From Micavibrio_B sp044238965 (lineage in GTDB: Bacteria > Pseudomonadota > Alphaproteobacteria > Micavibrionales > Micavibrionaceae), in contig JBIICJ010000140.1 in NCBI GenBank assembly GCA_044238965.1, positions 1 through 5,596 on the forward strand: a DNA stretch of 5,596 nucleotides. The letters are read 5' to 3'. The notes under the pieces were generated by a model. The model had not been told where the DNA came from and did no database searches. It saw nothing but the letters and a program-made list of their open reading frames with translations. The position numbers and the translations under genes were made by a program. Positions within the stretch are counted from its first letter, which is position 1; each line of letters begins with the position of its first letter. Positions 1 through 5,050 of this stretch are shown here, piece by piece.

Positions 1-1
1 C

Positions 2-829
2 GATGGAATCTCTGCAAAGGTCCCAACTGTTCAAGAAATTAGGGACGTTGTTATTCGCCACCTACCACTGCCAGACGATGTTAAGATTACAGTTTCAGCC
101 CCACAGAAACTATCTGTTCCGCTAACTTCAAACCAGGACTGGGTAACTGCACTATCACAACTATCAGTAATTAGGTCAAAGCTGATTGCACCGAGTACTT
201 CATCTAGCTCAATTTTTTATGGGTTTGCGCCGCACCGAAATACTTTTTACGATGGAATTTCATATGTGGGATCTACTCTGGCACTAGGAACATCTTCTGC
301 TGATTCTTGGGCCCGCGTATTTACCCATGAACTTGGTCATCTTCTATCTTTGAAGCATGCCCCGTGCGGAACCACAGATGTGCTTGACACCCAGTTTCCA
401 TATTCTGGCGGTAAGATTGGACCCGTAGTACCATTTAACGTACTTACTGCGAAAGATGAGCCGGCAGAATTTGACGTAATGGGATATTGCGGCGGAAAGT
501 GGTTTAGCGACTATAGTTACGAAAAAGCAGCAAAAAATGCAGAGGCAAAGTGGGTGCAACTTGCAAAGCCACTGTCAGCTCGTGAAACCACTAATGCACG
601 AATTGGATTTATGGTAGCAATCGGCCTGACAAAATTGGAGTTGCTCGGGCAGGGTATTTCAAATCCCGGCGGTGAACTGATTGACTCCGCATTTAGGGAT
701 GGGAATCAAGTAATTTCAACCGTATTAGAAATTGATCACTCTGAAATCATCCACGTCTGGATTGAAGGACAACCCACTGGTAATTTTGTACTATCAATCA
801 ACGGAAAGCATATCTCATTTAGTATCTAA
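2..829 (+). CDS. Metzincin-type zinc metallopeptidase, 3' part (5' end outside window)
   Basis: The reading frame is open from the first complete codon of the window to TAA at 827-829, so this is the last 275 residues of a longer protein. The GTG at 266 is internal and is not the start. The zinc site HELGHLLSLKH (visible residues 109-119) fits the metzincin pattern HExxHxxGxxH, with Ser in place of the usual Gly. A Met-turn candidate, DVMGYC (Met at residue 160), follows about 40 residues later, as expected for the clan. The flanking pieces HAPCG, PYSGGKIG and WFSDYSYEKA resemble, from memory, secreted bacterial metzincins with a conserved Cys pair (here residues 122 and 163, a possible disulfide). 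About 100 further residues look beta-rich and may form an accessory domain. By family it hydrolyses peptide bonds using zinc. A virion or host-surface role is inference. The gene is separated from terminase by a terminator. The substrate is unknown. Confidence 0.85.
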   Translation, partial: DGISAKVPTVQEIRDVVIRHLPLPDDVKITVSAPQKLSVPLTSNQDWVTALSQLSVIRSKLIAPSTSSSSIFYGFAPHRNTFYDGISYVGSTLALGTSSADSWARVFTHELGHLLSLKHAPCGTTDVLDTQFPYSGGKIGPVVPFNVLTAKDEPAEFDVMGYCGGKWFSDYSYEKAAKNAEAKWVQLAKPLSARETTNARIGFMVAIGLTKLELLGQGISNPGGELIDSAFRDGNQVISTVLEIDHSEIIHVWIEGQPTGNFVLSINGKHISFSI

Positions 830-846
830 ATCTAAACTATTTCATG

Positions 847-875
847 AAAGGGAGCCTAGGCTCCCTTTTTCTTTT
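847..875 (+). terminator. Rho-independent terminator after the metallopeptidase gene
   Basis: A perfect 9-bp stem, AAAGGGAGC (847-855) paired with GCTCCCTTT (860-868) around the loop CTAG, is followed by a T-rich tract to 875. It starts 17 bases after the stop codon. It should end the upstream transcript, which makes the terminase gene dependent on its own promoter. Confidence 0.92.
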
Positions 876-906
876 ACAGTTTTTACCGTTGTCCTCCCCA
901 ACCCGC

Positions 907-914
907 TATAAATA
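907..914 (+). promoter_or_regulatory. T4-type late promoter box TATAAATA for terminase
   Basis: An exact match to the T4 late-promoter -10 consensus, which is recognised by the phage sigma gp55 and needs no -35 box. It lies between the terminator and the terminase gene. With T4 spacing, transcription would begin near base 920, leaving a leader of only about 20 bases before the GTG at 941. Position, strand and perfect match together make this convincing, though the start site is inferred. Confidence 0.85.
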
Positions 915-940
915 AGGAACTATAAACTATCATCTAAAAC

Positions 941-2494
941 GTGGCACAAAACAATCTAATAAAACGAGCATACTCTGAGTCAGAATATACTCCAGAAAAT
1001 ATACAAGAATTGATAAAGTGCAAATCTGACCCAGTGTACTTTATTAAGAATTACATCTACCTCCAGCACCCAACGCGCGGGAAAATACTGTTTGCTTTAT
1101 ACGACTACCAAGAAGAACTAGTTCACAGTCTGCAAGAAAACAGGTGGGTAATAGCTTTACTGTCTAGACAGATGGGTAAGACGCAAACTATCTCTATGTT
1201 TCTTCTCTGGTACGCAATGTTTACCAAGGACCAGACAGTTCTAATAGCGAGTAAGAATAATTCTCACGCCATGGAGATCATGGACCGCATTCGCTTTGCG
1301 TACGAAGAACTTCCCCATTGGCTAAAAGCCGGGTGTCGTTATTACAACAAGCACTCTATAGAACTAGACAACGGCTCTAGAATAAAATCTGAAGCAACAA
1401 CAGAAAAGACAGGTCGCGGTCTTTCAATTTCTAAGCTATACCTAGATGAGTTAGCATTCATTAACCCACGTATACAAGAAAACATGTGGGCTTCACTAGC
1501 GCCAACTTTATCAACTGGTGGTTCTGCAATTATTTCTTCTACTCCTAATGGTGACACCGAGCTATTTGCGCAGCTATGGCGCGGGGCAAATACGAATCAG
1601 AATAGCTTTAAGGCAGTATTTTACCCGTGGAATAGACACCCAGATAGAGGTGAAGAGTATCTTAAAGAAATGCGCGGTCAGCTCGGAGATAAAAAGTTTA
1701 GACAAGAAGTACTTGCTGAATTTATATCATCTGACGCAATGCTTATTGATTCCATTCGACTTTCACATATTAAGCCCGTTAAGCCAATATATGAAAATAT
1801 GGGATTTAAGTTTTGGAAGGAAAAACTTGGTGGAAAAGGAAAAACTTACTTGGTAGGTGTTGACCCGGCCACCGGTAATGGTAGTGACTTCACCGTGATT
1901 GAGGTAGTAGAATTTCCTTCTTTAGAACAGGTTGCTCAGCTGCGTCTAAACTCTATAAACATTCCGCTGATATATGCCAAAATAAAATGGCTTCTGAAGG
2001 AGCTTAGGGCTCCCGATGAAACACGGGGTCGCGCAGATGTTGTGTGGTCGTTTGAGCGAAATGGGGTAGGCGAGGCTTTGGTTGCGCTGATACAAAATGA
2101 TGATTCTGCTGATGGTGGAATTTACTTGGACGGAGTAGAGCTTTACAGTGAAAAAAGTACTAGGCTTGGAGTGTATACTACTGGAAAATCTAAAGTTGTT
2201 TCATGTATGCAACTTAAAAACATGATAGAAAAGATTAATGGTAATTTAAAGGTAAATTCCGAATCAACTTTATTTGAGCTTCAAAACTTTATAGCGATTG
2301 GTGGTACCTATGAGGCTAAAGCCGGAGCGACTGACGACAGCGTAATGGCATTGCTAGTAGTAATGAAAATTATTAACAGAATAGCATCATATGACGAGAA
2401 GGCTCGTGCGCTCGTATATGAAAATGTAGCTCCTGACGCCGACGAAAACTCTGACATGTTTGCTGATGAGCCAGTGCCATTTAGCGTGTTATAA
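941..2494 (+). CDS. terL: Large terminase subunit (T4 gp17-like DNA-packaging ATPase/nuclease)
   Basis: This is the motor that pumps DNA into the prohead and cuts the concatemer. The N-terminal ATPase shows an adenine-binding-type YDYQ (54-57), Walker A SRQMGKT (75-81; T4 has SRQLGKT), Walker B LYLDE (166-170) with the catalytic Glu at 170, and the coupling motif STPNG (200-204). The C-terminal RNase H-fold nuclease shows its acidic triad at Asp308 (GVDPATG), Glu372 (SFERNGVG) and Asp465/466 (ATDDSVM). The 517 residues compare with about 610 in T4. The shortfall is at the N-terminus, ahead of the conserved DPVYFIKNY segment (30-38). The GTG start is forced: an in-frame TAA sits at 935-937 and no other normal start precedes the homology. 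No Shine-Dalgarno lies at normal distance, since AAGGA at 914-918 is 22 bases away. No small-terminase or tail-sheath gene is adjacent, unlike T4. Confidence 0.97.
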   Translation: MAQNNLIKRAYSESEYTPENIQELIKCKSDPVYFIKNYIYLQHPTRGKILFALYDYQEELVHSLQENRWVIALLSRQMGKTQTISMFLLWYAMFTKDQTVLIASKNNSHAMEIMDRIRFAYEELPHWLKAGCRYYNKHSIELDNGSRIKSEATTEKTGRGLSISKLYLDELAFINPRIQENMWASLAPTLSTGGSAIISSTPNGDTELFAQLWRGANTNQNSFKAVFYPWNRHPDRGEEYLKEMRGQLGDKKFRQEVLAEFISSDAMLIDSIRLSHIKPVKPIYENMGFKFWKEKLGGKGKTYLVGVDPATGNGSDFTVIEVVEFPSLEQVAQLRLNSINIPLIYAKIKWLLKELRAPDETRGRADVVWSFERNGVGEALVALIQNDDSADGGIYLDGVELYSEKSTRLGVYTTGKSKVVSCMQLKNMIEKINGNLKVNSESTLFELQNFIAIGGTYEAKAGATDDSVMALLVVMKIINRIASYDEKARALVYENVAPDADENSDMFADEPVPFSVL

Positions 2495-2540
2495 AGTTTA
2501 CCCCACTGATCTTAAGGATTAAAATGAAGGTATAGGTTAG

Positions 2541-2548
2541 CATAAATA
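2541..2548 (+). promoter_or_regulatory. Late promoter-like box CATAAATA before the small-gene cluster
   Basis: Seven of eight bases match the T4 late box TATAAATA. Late promoters of T4-like cyanophages are described with a free first base (NATAAATA), so the mismatch is tolerable. It lies in the 94-base gap between terminase and the next gene, on the right strand. The predicted start near base 2554 would give a leader of about 35 bases carrying the AGGAGA ribosome binding site. No terminator separates terminase from this cluster, so read-through could also supply it. Confidence 0.6.
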
Positions 2549-2577
2549 CGTTAATCATATCAATATCATATAATCTT

Positions 2578-2583
2578 AGGAGA
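2578..2583 (+). promoter_or_regulatory. Strong ribosome binding site AGGAGA
   Basis: AGGAGA lies 5 bases upstream of ATG 2589. It is much stronger than anything in front of terminase, and suggests the 89-aa protein is translated efficiently. Confidence 0.8.
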
Positions 2584-2588
2584 AAGCT

Positions 2589-2858
2589 ATGCTAGTACTA
2601 GTTGAAACAATCAGTACCTTTCGTCACCGTTATGTAGTCGACGTGCCGGATTCTGGGGACCCTGCCTGGGCACTAGACACTGTTGTTATGAACGAGGCAA
2701 CTGAATTCTCACAGAAGTTTATTGACGAATCAGTAATTTCTCACCGTGTAGTCACTCAAGAAGAAGCCCTAAAGCTGTGTGATGAAGATAATGGTTATGC
2801 TTCAACCTGGTCAGCTGAAAAGAAAATGGAAGTATTTTTCTCTGACATGGGAGAGTAA
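2589..2858 (+). CDS. Small conserved phage protein, 89 aa, function unknown
   Basis: The ATG start follows a strong AGGAGA site. The protein begins with a short beta-like segment (LVLVETISTFRHRYVVDV, 2-19), a pattern I remember from small T4-like phage proteins that start with a strand and an FR-H/M-xYVV motif. A segment with NEATEFSQKF (35-44) and SHRVVTQEEALKLCDEDN (51-68) follows, then an acidic tail. The FSQK...S-R-V/I pattern recurs in that family, but no biochemical role is known to me. There is no membrane segment, signal peptide or catalytic motif. Only one base separates its stop from the next start, so the two are probably co-transcribed and translationally coupled. The existence of the gene is secure. 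The family resemblance is from memory and unverified. Confidence 0.85.
   Translation: MLVLVETISTFRHRYVVDVPDSGDPAWALDTVVMNEATEFSQKFIDESVISHRVVTQEEALKLCDEDNGYASTWSAEKKMEVFFSDMGE
2850..2853 (+). promoter_or_regulatory. GGAG ribosome binding site that fixes the start at 2860
   Basis: GGAG lies 6 bases before ATG 2860. The same frame is open further upstream, to an ATG at 2779 inside the previous gene, but that ATG has no such site. The short form starting at 2860 is therefore preferred. Confidence 0.7.
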
Positions 2859-2859
2859 A

Positions 2860-3042
2860 ATGCTTAATGAACGCTTTGAAACACATCAGGCAGGAACAGC
2901 TGAGGAGCTAGCTCTTTGTCGGTCCTTAGCCCGCTCAATTGAGCAGGTGCTTTTCCAATACGGAAATGTTGTTCCACAATCTGTTTTAGTTAATTACGAA
3001 AAGCTTAAGAGCTTTTACGAGCGCAATAATTTACTAGTCTAA
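2860..3042 (+). CDS. Hypothetical protein, 60 aa, probably all-helical
   Basis: The start at 2860 has GGAG at good spacing and begins one base after the preceding stop. The longer frame from 2779 would overlap that gene by about 80 bases and is unlikely. The sequence is predicted mostly helical: a Leu/Ala/Arg-rich stretch (TAEELALCRSLARSIEQVLF, about 14-33) is followed by a second helix around VLVNYEKLKSFYERN (43-57). There is no Cys/His cluster, membrane segment or recognisable motif. It could be a small helical dimer or a regulatory protein, but nothing in the sequence shows this. I do not recognise the family. Confidence 0.78.
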   Translation: MLNERFETHQAGTAEELALCRSLARSIEQVLFQYGNVVPQSVLVNYEKLKSFYERNNLLV

Positions 3043-3067
3043 CTAGTCAGCCCCGCAGAGGAAAAAT

Positions 3068-3619
3068 ATGAAAGTAAAAATTGGGCCATTCAAGAACTAT
3101 TTCGGGCCGTATCAACTTGCCGACCTGCTTTGTTTTTGGGCAAAAAAGAAAACTGATGAATTTGGTTTCAAGAGCAGCGCTGACTGGGTGCATTCTTTTG
3201 GCGATTGGCTGGCGGGGTATAAGGACGATGGGGAAGGCAATGATATCGGAAAGGAATCTAACTTAAGCAAATTTTTTAATTGGGTGTACTCAAAGCGCAC
3301 TAGGACAGTTAAGGTAGAGCTTGATAAGTTTGACACGTGGAACATGGATGGCACCTTGGCCATAATTATTCTGCCAATGCTCAAGCAGCTTAAGGATACA
3401 AAACATGGGTCACCATATGTTGATGACCAAGATGTCCCCGAACACCTAAGATCAACTGCCGCTCCAAAGCTAACTGAAGAGGAAAAGAACAATGGGCACA
3501 CTGATGCCCTCTTCCATGATCGCTGGGAATGGGTAATGGAAGAAATGATTTGGGCATTTCAGCAGCTGGTGAGGCAGATATTAAATGGAAAAAGACCACT
3601 TCGGAAGAATATAAGTTGA
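3068..3619 (+). CDS. Conserved phage protein, N-terminal part of a frameshifted gene
   Basis: ATG 3068 has GAGGA (3058-3062) 5 bases upstream. The frame encodes 183 residues, of which about 166 look genuine. Motifs include a KIGPFKNYFGPYQLADLLCFW start (4-24), DTWNMDGTLAIIILPMLKQL (89-108), KHGSPYVDDQDVPEHLRSTAAP (112-133) and DRWEWVMEEMIWAFQQ (151-166). I remember these from a family of about 220-250-aa proteins of unknown function in T4-like and other marine phages. In that family MIWAF is followed by a linker, a DIKW-type motif and a C-terminal block ending LFGKYY..LWD. Here that second half is in the next frame (see the entry at 3565-3756). The last 17 residues before TGA 3617-3619 are therefore out of frame. 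A -1 shift near 3560-3566 would give a 229-aa protein of about normal length. The function is unknown. Confidence 0.85.
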   Translation: MKVKIGPFKNYFGPYQLADLLCFWAKKKTDEFGFKSSADWVHSFGDWLAGYKDDGEGNDIGKESNLSKFFNWVYSKRTRTVKVELDKFDTWNMDGTLAIIILPMLKQLKDTKHGSPYVDDQDVPEHLRSTAAPKLTEEEKNNGHTDALFHDRWEWVMEEMIWAFQQLVRQILNGKRPLRKNIS

Positions 3620-3756
3620 CTGGTGGCGCATACGAAATGGTAAAAGGCCCAAAGGATACTTTTTCAGTTGATTATGAAGGCTTAAAGAAGCACGATGCTC
3701 GGATTGCCAATGGCTTGGTTTTGTTTGGGAAATATTACAGGGGCCTTTGGGATTAA
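3565..3756 (+). pseudogene. Displaced C-terminal part of the conserved phage protein (frame -1)
   Basis: In the frame one base back from the preceding gene, codons from 3565 read AGEADIKWKK, then EMVKGPKDTFSVDYEGLKKH and RIANGLVLFGKYYRGLWD, ending in TAA at 3754-3756. This is the expected C-terminal block of the same family (GP..TF..D.EG...H..R..NG..LFGKYY..LWD). The frame stays open upstream to an ATG at 3529, but no ribosome binding site sits there and that stretch duplicates the N-terminal part in the wrong frame, so separate translation is unlikely. Joining after CAG CAG at 3560-3565 restores one protein reading WAFQQAGEADIKW. No classic X-XXY-YYZ slippery heptamer is present at the junction. 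A one-base deletion or a base-calling error is likelier than programmed frameshifting. Confidence 0.8.
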
Positions 3757-3765
3757 GGAGCAATT

Positions 3766-3975
3766 ATGGTTAATCCAGTTTCAGCTGATGGAGTGAAGGG
3801 CCACCTTATTTACACTGGCGGTGGAAATTATTGCTTTAGAGTTTATTCGTCGCCAGGTGAATTTGTGGATTACGCAATTGCGCATAATGACCTGTGTATT
3901 CAAATACAAGATGATGATGCATATTTCTATGATGAGCTACTTGATCACAGTCCTCAAACTTTAGGGTTAAAGTGA
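3766..3975 (+). CDS. Small conserved phage protein, 69 aa, function unknown
   Basis: ATG 3766 has AAGGAG (3755-3760) 5 bases upstream. That site overlaps the TAA of the preceding frame, which supports a shared transcript. The protein contains FRVYSSPGEFVDYAIAHND (23-41) and then IQDDDAYFYDELLDHSPQTLG (47-67). I remember this FRVY...FVDY...DDDA.FY...LDHSP.TLG pattern from small hypothetical proteins in T4-like and other marine phages, often near the family encoded just upstream. It is acidic in the second half, has no membrane segment and shows no enzyme motif. Its last codon and stop overlap the GTG of the next gene. The gene call is strong. The role is unknown. Confidence 0.87.
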   Translation: MVNPVSADGVKGHLIYTGGGNYCFRVYSSPGEFVDYAIAHNDLCIQIQDDDAYFYDELLDHSPQTLGLK

Positions 3976-4193
3976 CGTACGCATTTAGGCCGGTGATATT
4001 GCCATGGCAATTCAGGGTAAAGAACCCGGGCCCTGGCAAGTACAACTTTAAACCTAGGGTGAACATAGAAAAATCAATCAATAGAATTGCATCAAGGCTT
4101 CATTATCTTGGCAGCCATTCTCCAGCACCAATTTCAAAAAAGTGGAAAACTGCAGAGAAAAAGTTTTTCAACCGGTACCGTAAGCACGTATAA
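3972..4193 (+). CDS. Hypothetical very basic protein, 73 aa
   Basis: The GTG start at 3972 overlaps the preceding TGA (GTGA), an arrangement typical of translational coupling. AGGG at 3963-3966 gives a 5-base spacing. The product is strongly basic, with about 17 Lys/Arg and only 2 acidic residues. It has a proline/glycine-rich first part (RPVILPWQF at 6-14, NPGPGKY at 18-24) and a probable helical, Lys/Arg-rich second part (NIEKSINRIASRLHYL at 31-46, then KKWKTAEKKFFNRYRKH). Charge alone would fit a nucleic-acid or capsid-interior binding protein, but this is inference. No named motif is seen and I do not recognise the family. Confidence 0.75.
   Translation: MTYAFRPVILPWQFRVKNPGPGKYNFKPRVNIEKSINRIASRLHYLGSHSPAPISKKWKTAEKKFFNRYRKHV
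3998..4011. repeat. 14-bp perfect palindrome inside a coding region
   Basis: ATTGCCATGGCAAT is its own reverse complement. The half-site TGGCAA recurs at 4034-4039, so TTGCCA at 3999-4004 could pair with either copy. It lies near the start of the 73-aa gene. A palindrome of this length is not far from chance expectation in a window this size. Confidence 0.4.
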
Positions 4194-4207
4194 AAGAGAA
4201 TGCTGCC

Positions 4208-4369
4208 ATGAAAATGATAAGAGATGAGAAAAATCAAGTTTATGTATGGGTGTCAGATGATGAAACGCAGGTACTATCACCGAGGTTTGATTATGAAGAA
4301 GATGCCGATGAGTGGTTTAAAAACATGGTGGAACTAGTTAAAACTCAAATTTTAAAACACAGATTATAA
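4208..4369 (+). CDS. Small acidic hypothetical protein, 53 aa
   Basis: ATG 4208 to TAA 4367-4369. The upstream purine run AAAAGAGAA (4192-4200) gives a GAGA site about 8 bases away. A second ATG at 4214 is possible but would remove only two residues. The protein starts with a strand-like segment (QVYVWVSDDETQVL, 10-23), then FDYEEDADEWFKNMVELVKT (27-46), an acidic amphipathic helix, and a short basic end. It lies in the same direction, 14 bases after the previous stop and in an otherwise unoccupied stretch, and its composition is protein-like. I do not recognise the family, but the gene fits the row of small phage genes. It may end the operon begun at 2589, because the next gap contains the inverted repeat. 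Confidence 0.78.
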   Translation: MKMIRDEKNQVYVWVSDDETQVLSPRFDYEEDADEWFKNMVELVKTQILKHRL

Positions 4370-4392
4370 AACGTTAGTGTACCTGATTCCAG

Positions 4393-4420
4393 TTTTGGTA
4401 TATAATTGCTTATACCAAAA
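4393..4420. repeat. Perfect 10-bp inverted repeat overlapping TATAAT
   Basis: TTTTGGTATA (4393-4402) and TATACCAAAA (4411-4420) are exact reverse complements separated by 8 bases. TATAAT at 4401-4406 straddles the end of the left arm and the spacer, and TGGTATATA (4396-4404) resembles an extended -10. The structure ends 5 bases before the ribosome binding site of the next gene. With only two G-C pairs per arm and no T tract after it, it is a poor terminator. An operator over a promoter, or an mRNA hairpin near the binding site, fits better. No good -35 box is visible. Confidence 0.65.
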
Positions 4421-4425
4421 ATTTC

Positions 4426-4429
4426 GGAG
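4426..4429 (+). promoter_or_regulatory. GGAG ribosome binding site that fixes the start at 4436
   Basis: GGAG sits 6 bases before ATG 4436. The same frame is open from a TTG at 4406, but that codon lies inside the inverted repeat with no binding site, so ATG 4436 is preferred. Confidence 0.75.
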
Positions 4430-4435
4430 CAGCGA

Positions 4436-5050
4436 ATGCCTATCGTTCACATGCATGACAATAATTCGGTCGATTTTCCCGAAGGTTCCTATTGTCCGCT
4501 CTCCAGGCCATATGGTTCATACAACACGCAGGACGATATTAAAAATGATTCTATTGTAGTCTTGTCTACATCTCATCATGGGCTCTGCCTATTTGTTACG
4601 GAGCTGAATTGCTATGATGATTCTGATTTTTTTATGGTGGTATGGGACCCAGTCTTAAAGAAGACTGAGAAAATTAACTTTGCCACGACTCGCGCTTGGA
4701 CCTATCCTTGCTACGCCTCAACTCCAGACGCAACCCCTGCAGTAAAGAGCGAGTACGCGGAATGGAAAAAGTACCAAGAACGAAAAGAGCACGTGCTCGC
4801 GAAGCGGAAGGCTAGACAAAAGGCAAGAATCGAAGCAACTGAAATGCAAATTTCAGTGCAGCATTACGCGAAGGCTGTTAACAGCGGGTGCTTCGAGCTC
4901 ATCTACTCACTACTTAAGGTGAAGAAATTCAGGTCAGCGTTTCGTGAAAGCTGCGCTGCCCAAGTTAGGGAGTGGCTGGTAAGTCAAGACACTAAATTTT
5001 CAACTCCGCTCTCTAAGCGTCAGCGGCTAGCTTTAGGGTTTGCACAATGA
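4436..5050 (+). CDS. Conserved-looking phage protein, 204 aa, function unknown
   Basis: The start at ATG 4436 is set by GGAG at 4426-4429. Residues 1-85 look beta-rich and globular, with IVVLSTSHHGLCLFVTEL (40-57) and DFFMVVWDPVLKKTEKINF (64-82). The ATTRAWTYPCYASTPDATP segment (83-101) resembles a motif I remember from hypothetical phage proteins. Residues 105-145 form a highly charged, Lys/Arg/Glu-rich probable long helix. The end (SAFRESCAAQVREWLVSQ at 167-184, then STPLSKRQRLAL at 189-200) looks like a small helical domain ending in a PLS.RQ motif. Several Cys occur but no regular zinc pattern. Its stop overlaps the next start in ATGA, indicating coupling with the metallopeptidase-like gene. 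The palindrome just upstream may regulate it. The role is unknown, and binding to nucleic acid or protein through the charged helix is only a guess. Confidence 0.85.
   Translation: MPIVHMHDNNSVDFPEGSYCPLSRPYGSYNTQDDIKNDSIVVLSTSHHGLCLFVTELNCYDDSDFFMVVWDPVLKKTEKINFATTRAWTYPCYASTPDATPAVKSEYAEWKKYQERKEHVLAKRKARQKARIEATEMQISVQHYAKAVNSGCFELIYSLLKVKKFRSAFRESCAAQVREWLVSQDTKFSTPLSKRQRLALGFAQ

Noticed and set aside
1342..1557. Minus-strand open frame inside terminase
   Set aside because: It lies wholly within a gene with complete catalytic motifs on the other strand and is low-complexity shadow coding. The same applies to the minus-strand frames at 344-559, 3112-3501, 3390-3599, 3581-3763 and 3836-4081.
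1518..1856. Plus-strand 112-aa open frame inside terminase
   Set aside because: It is an alternative frame across the terminase ATPase/nuclease junction, has no ribosome binding site and shows shadow-like composition.
2569..2574. TATAAT upstream of the 89-aa gene as a host-type promoter
   Set aside because: No -35 box lies at suitable distance, and transcription from it would begin in or next to the ribosome binding site.
2796..2804. TATGCTTCA, a full match to the T4 middle-promoter MotA box
   Set aside because: It lies inside the 89-aa gene and no -10 box follows at the needed 11-13 bases, so a chance match is more likely.
3033..3047. Two ACTAGT copies around the stop of the 60-aa gene as a terminator or attachment site
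   Set aside because: They are short self-complementary hexamers only 3 bases apart with no T tract, so chance is enough to explain them.
3557..3595. Canonical -1 slippery heptamer with programmed frameshifting
   Set aside because: No X-XXY-YYZ heptamer in the zero frame is seen near the junction. The A-rich run near 3587-3593 comes after the point where the second frame is already needed.
3529..3756. Independent 75-aa gene starting at ATG 3529
   Set aside because: There is no ribosome binding site, its first dozen residues are an out-of-frame reading of the upstream gene, and its remainder matches the missing end of that gene.
4189..4196. TATAAAAG as a third late promoter
   Set aside because: Its last two bases differ from TATAAATA, it overlaps the end of the 73-aa gene, and the implied leader would be nearly absent.
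4403..4413. TGCTT within the palindrome as a MotA box
   Set aside because: Only the TGCTT core matches, the following bases differ from consensus, and no -10 box lies downstream.
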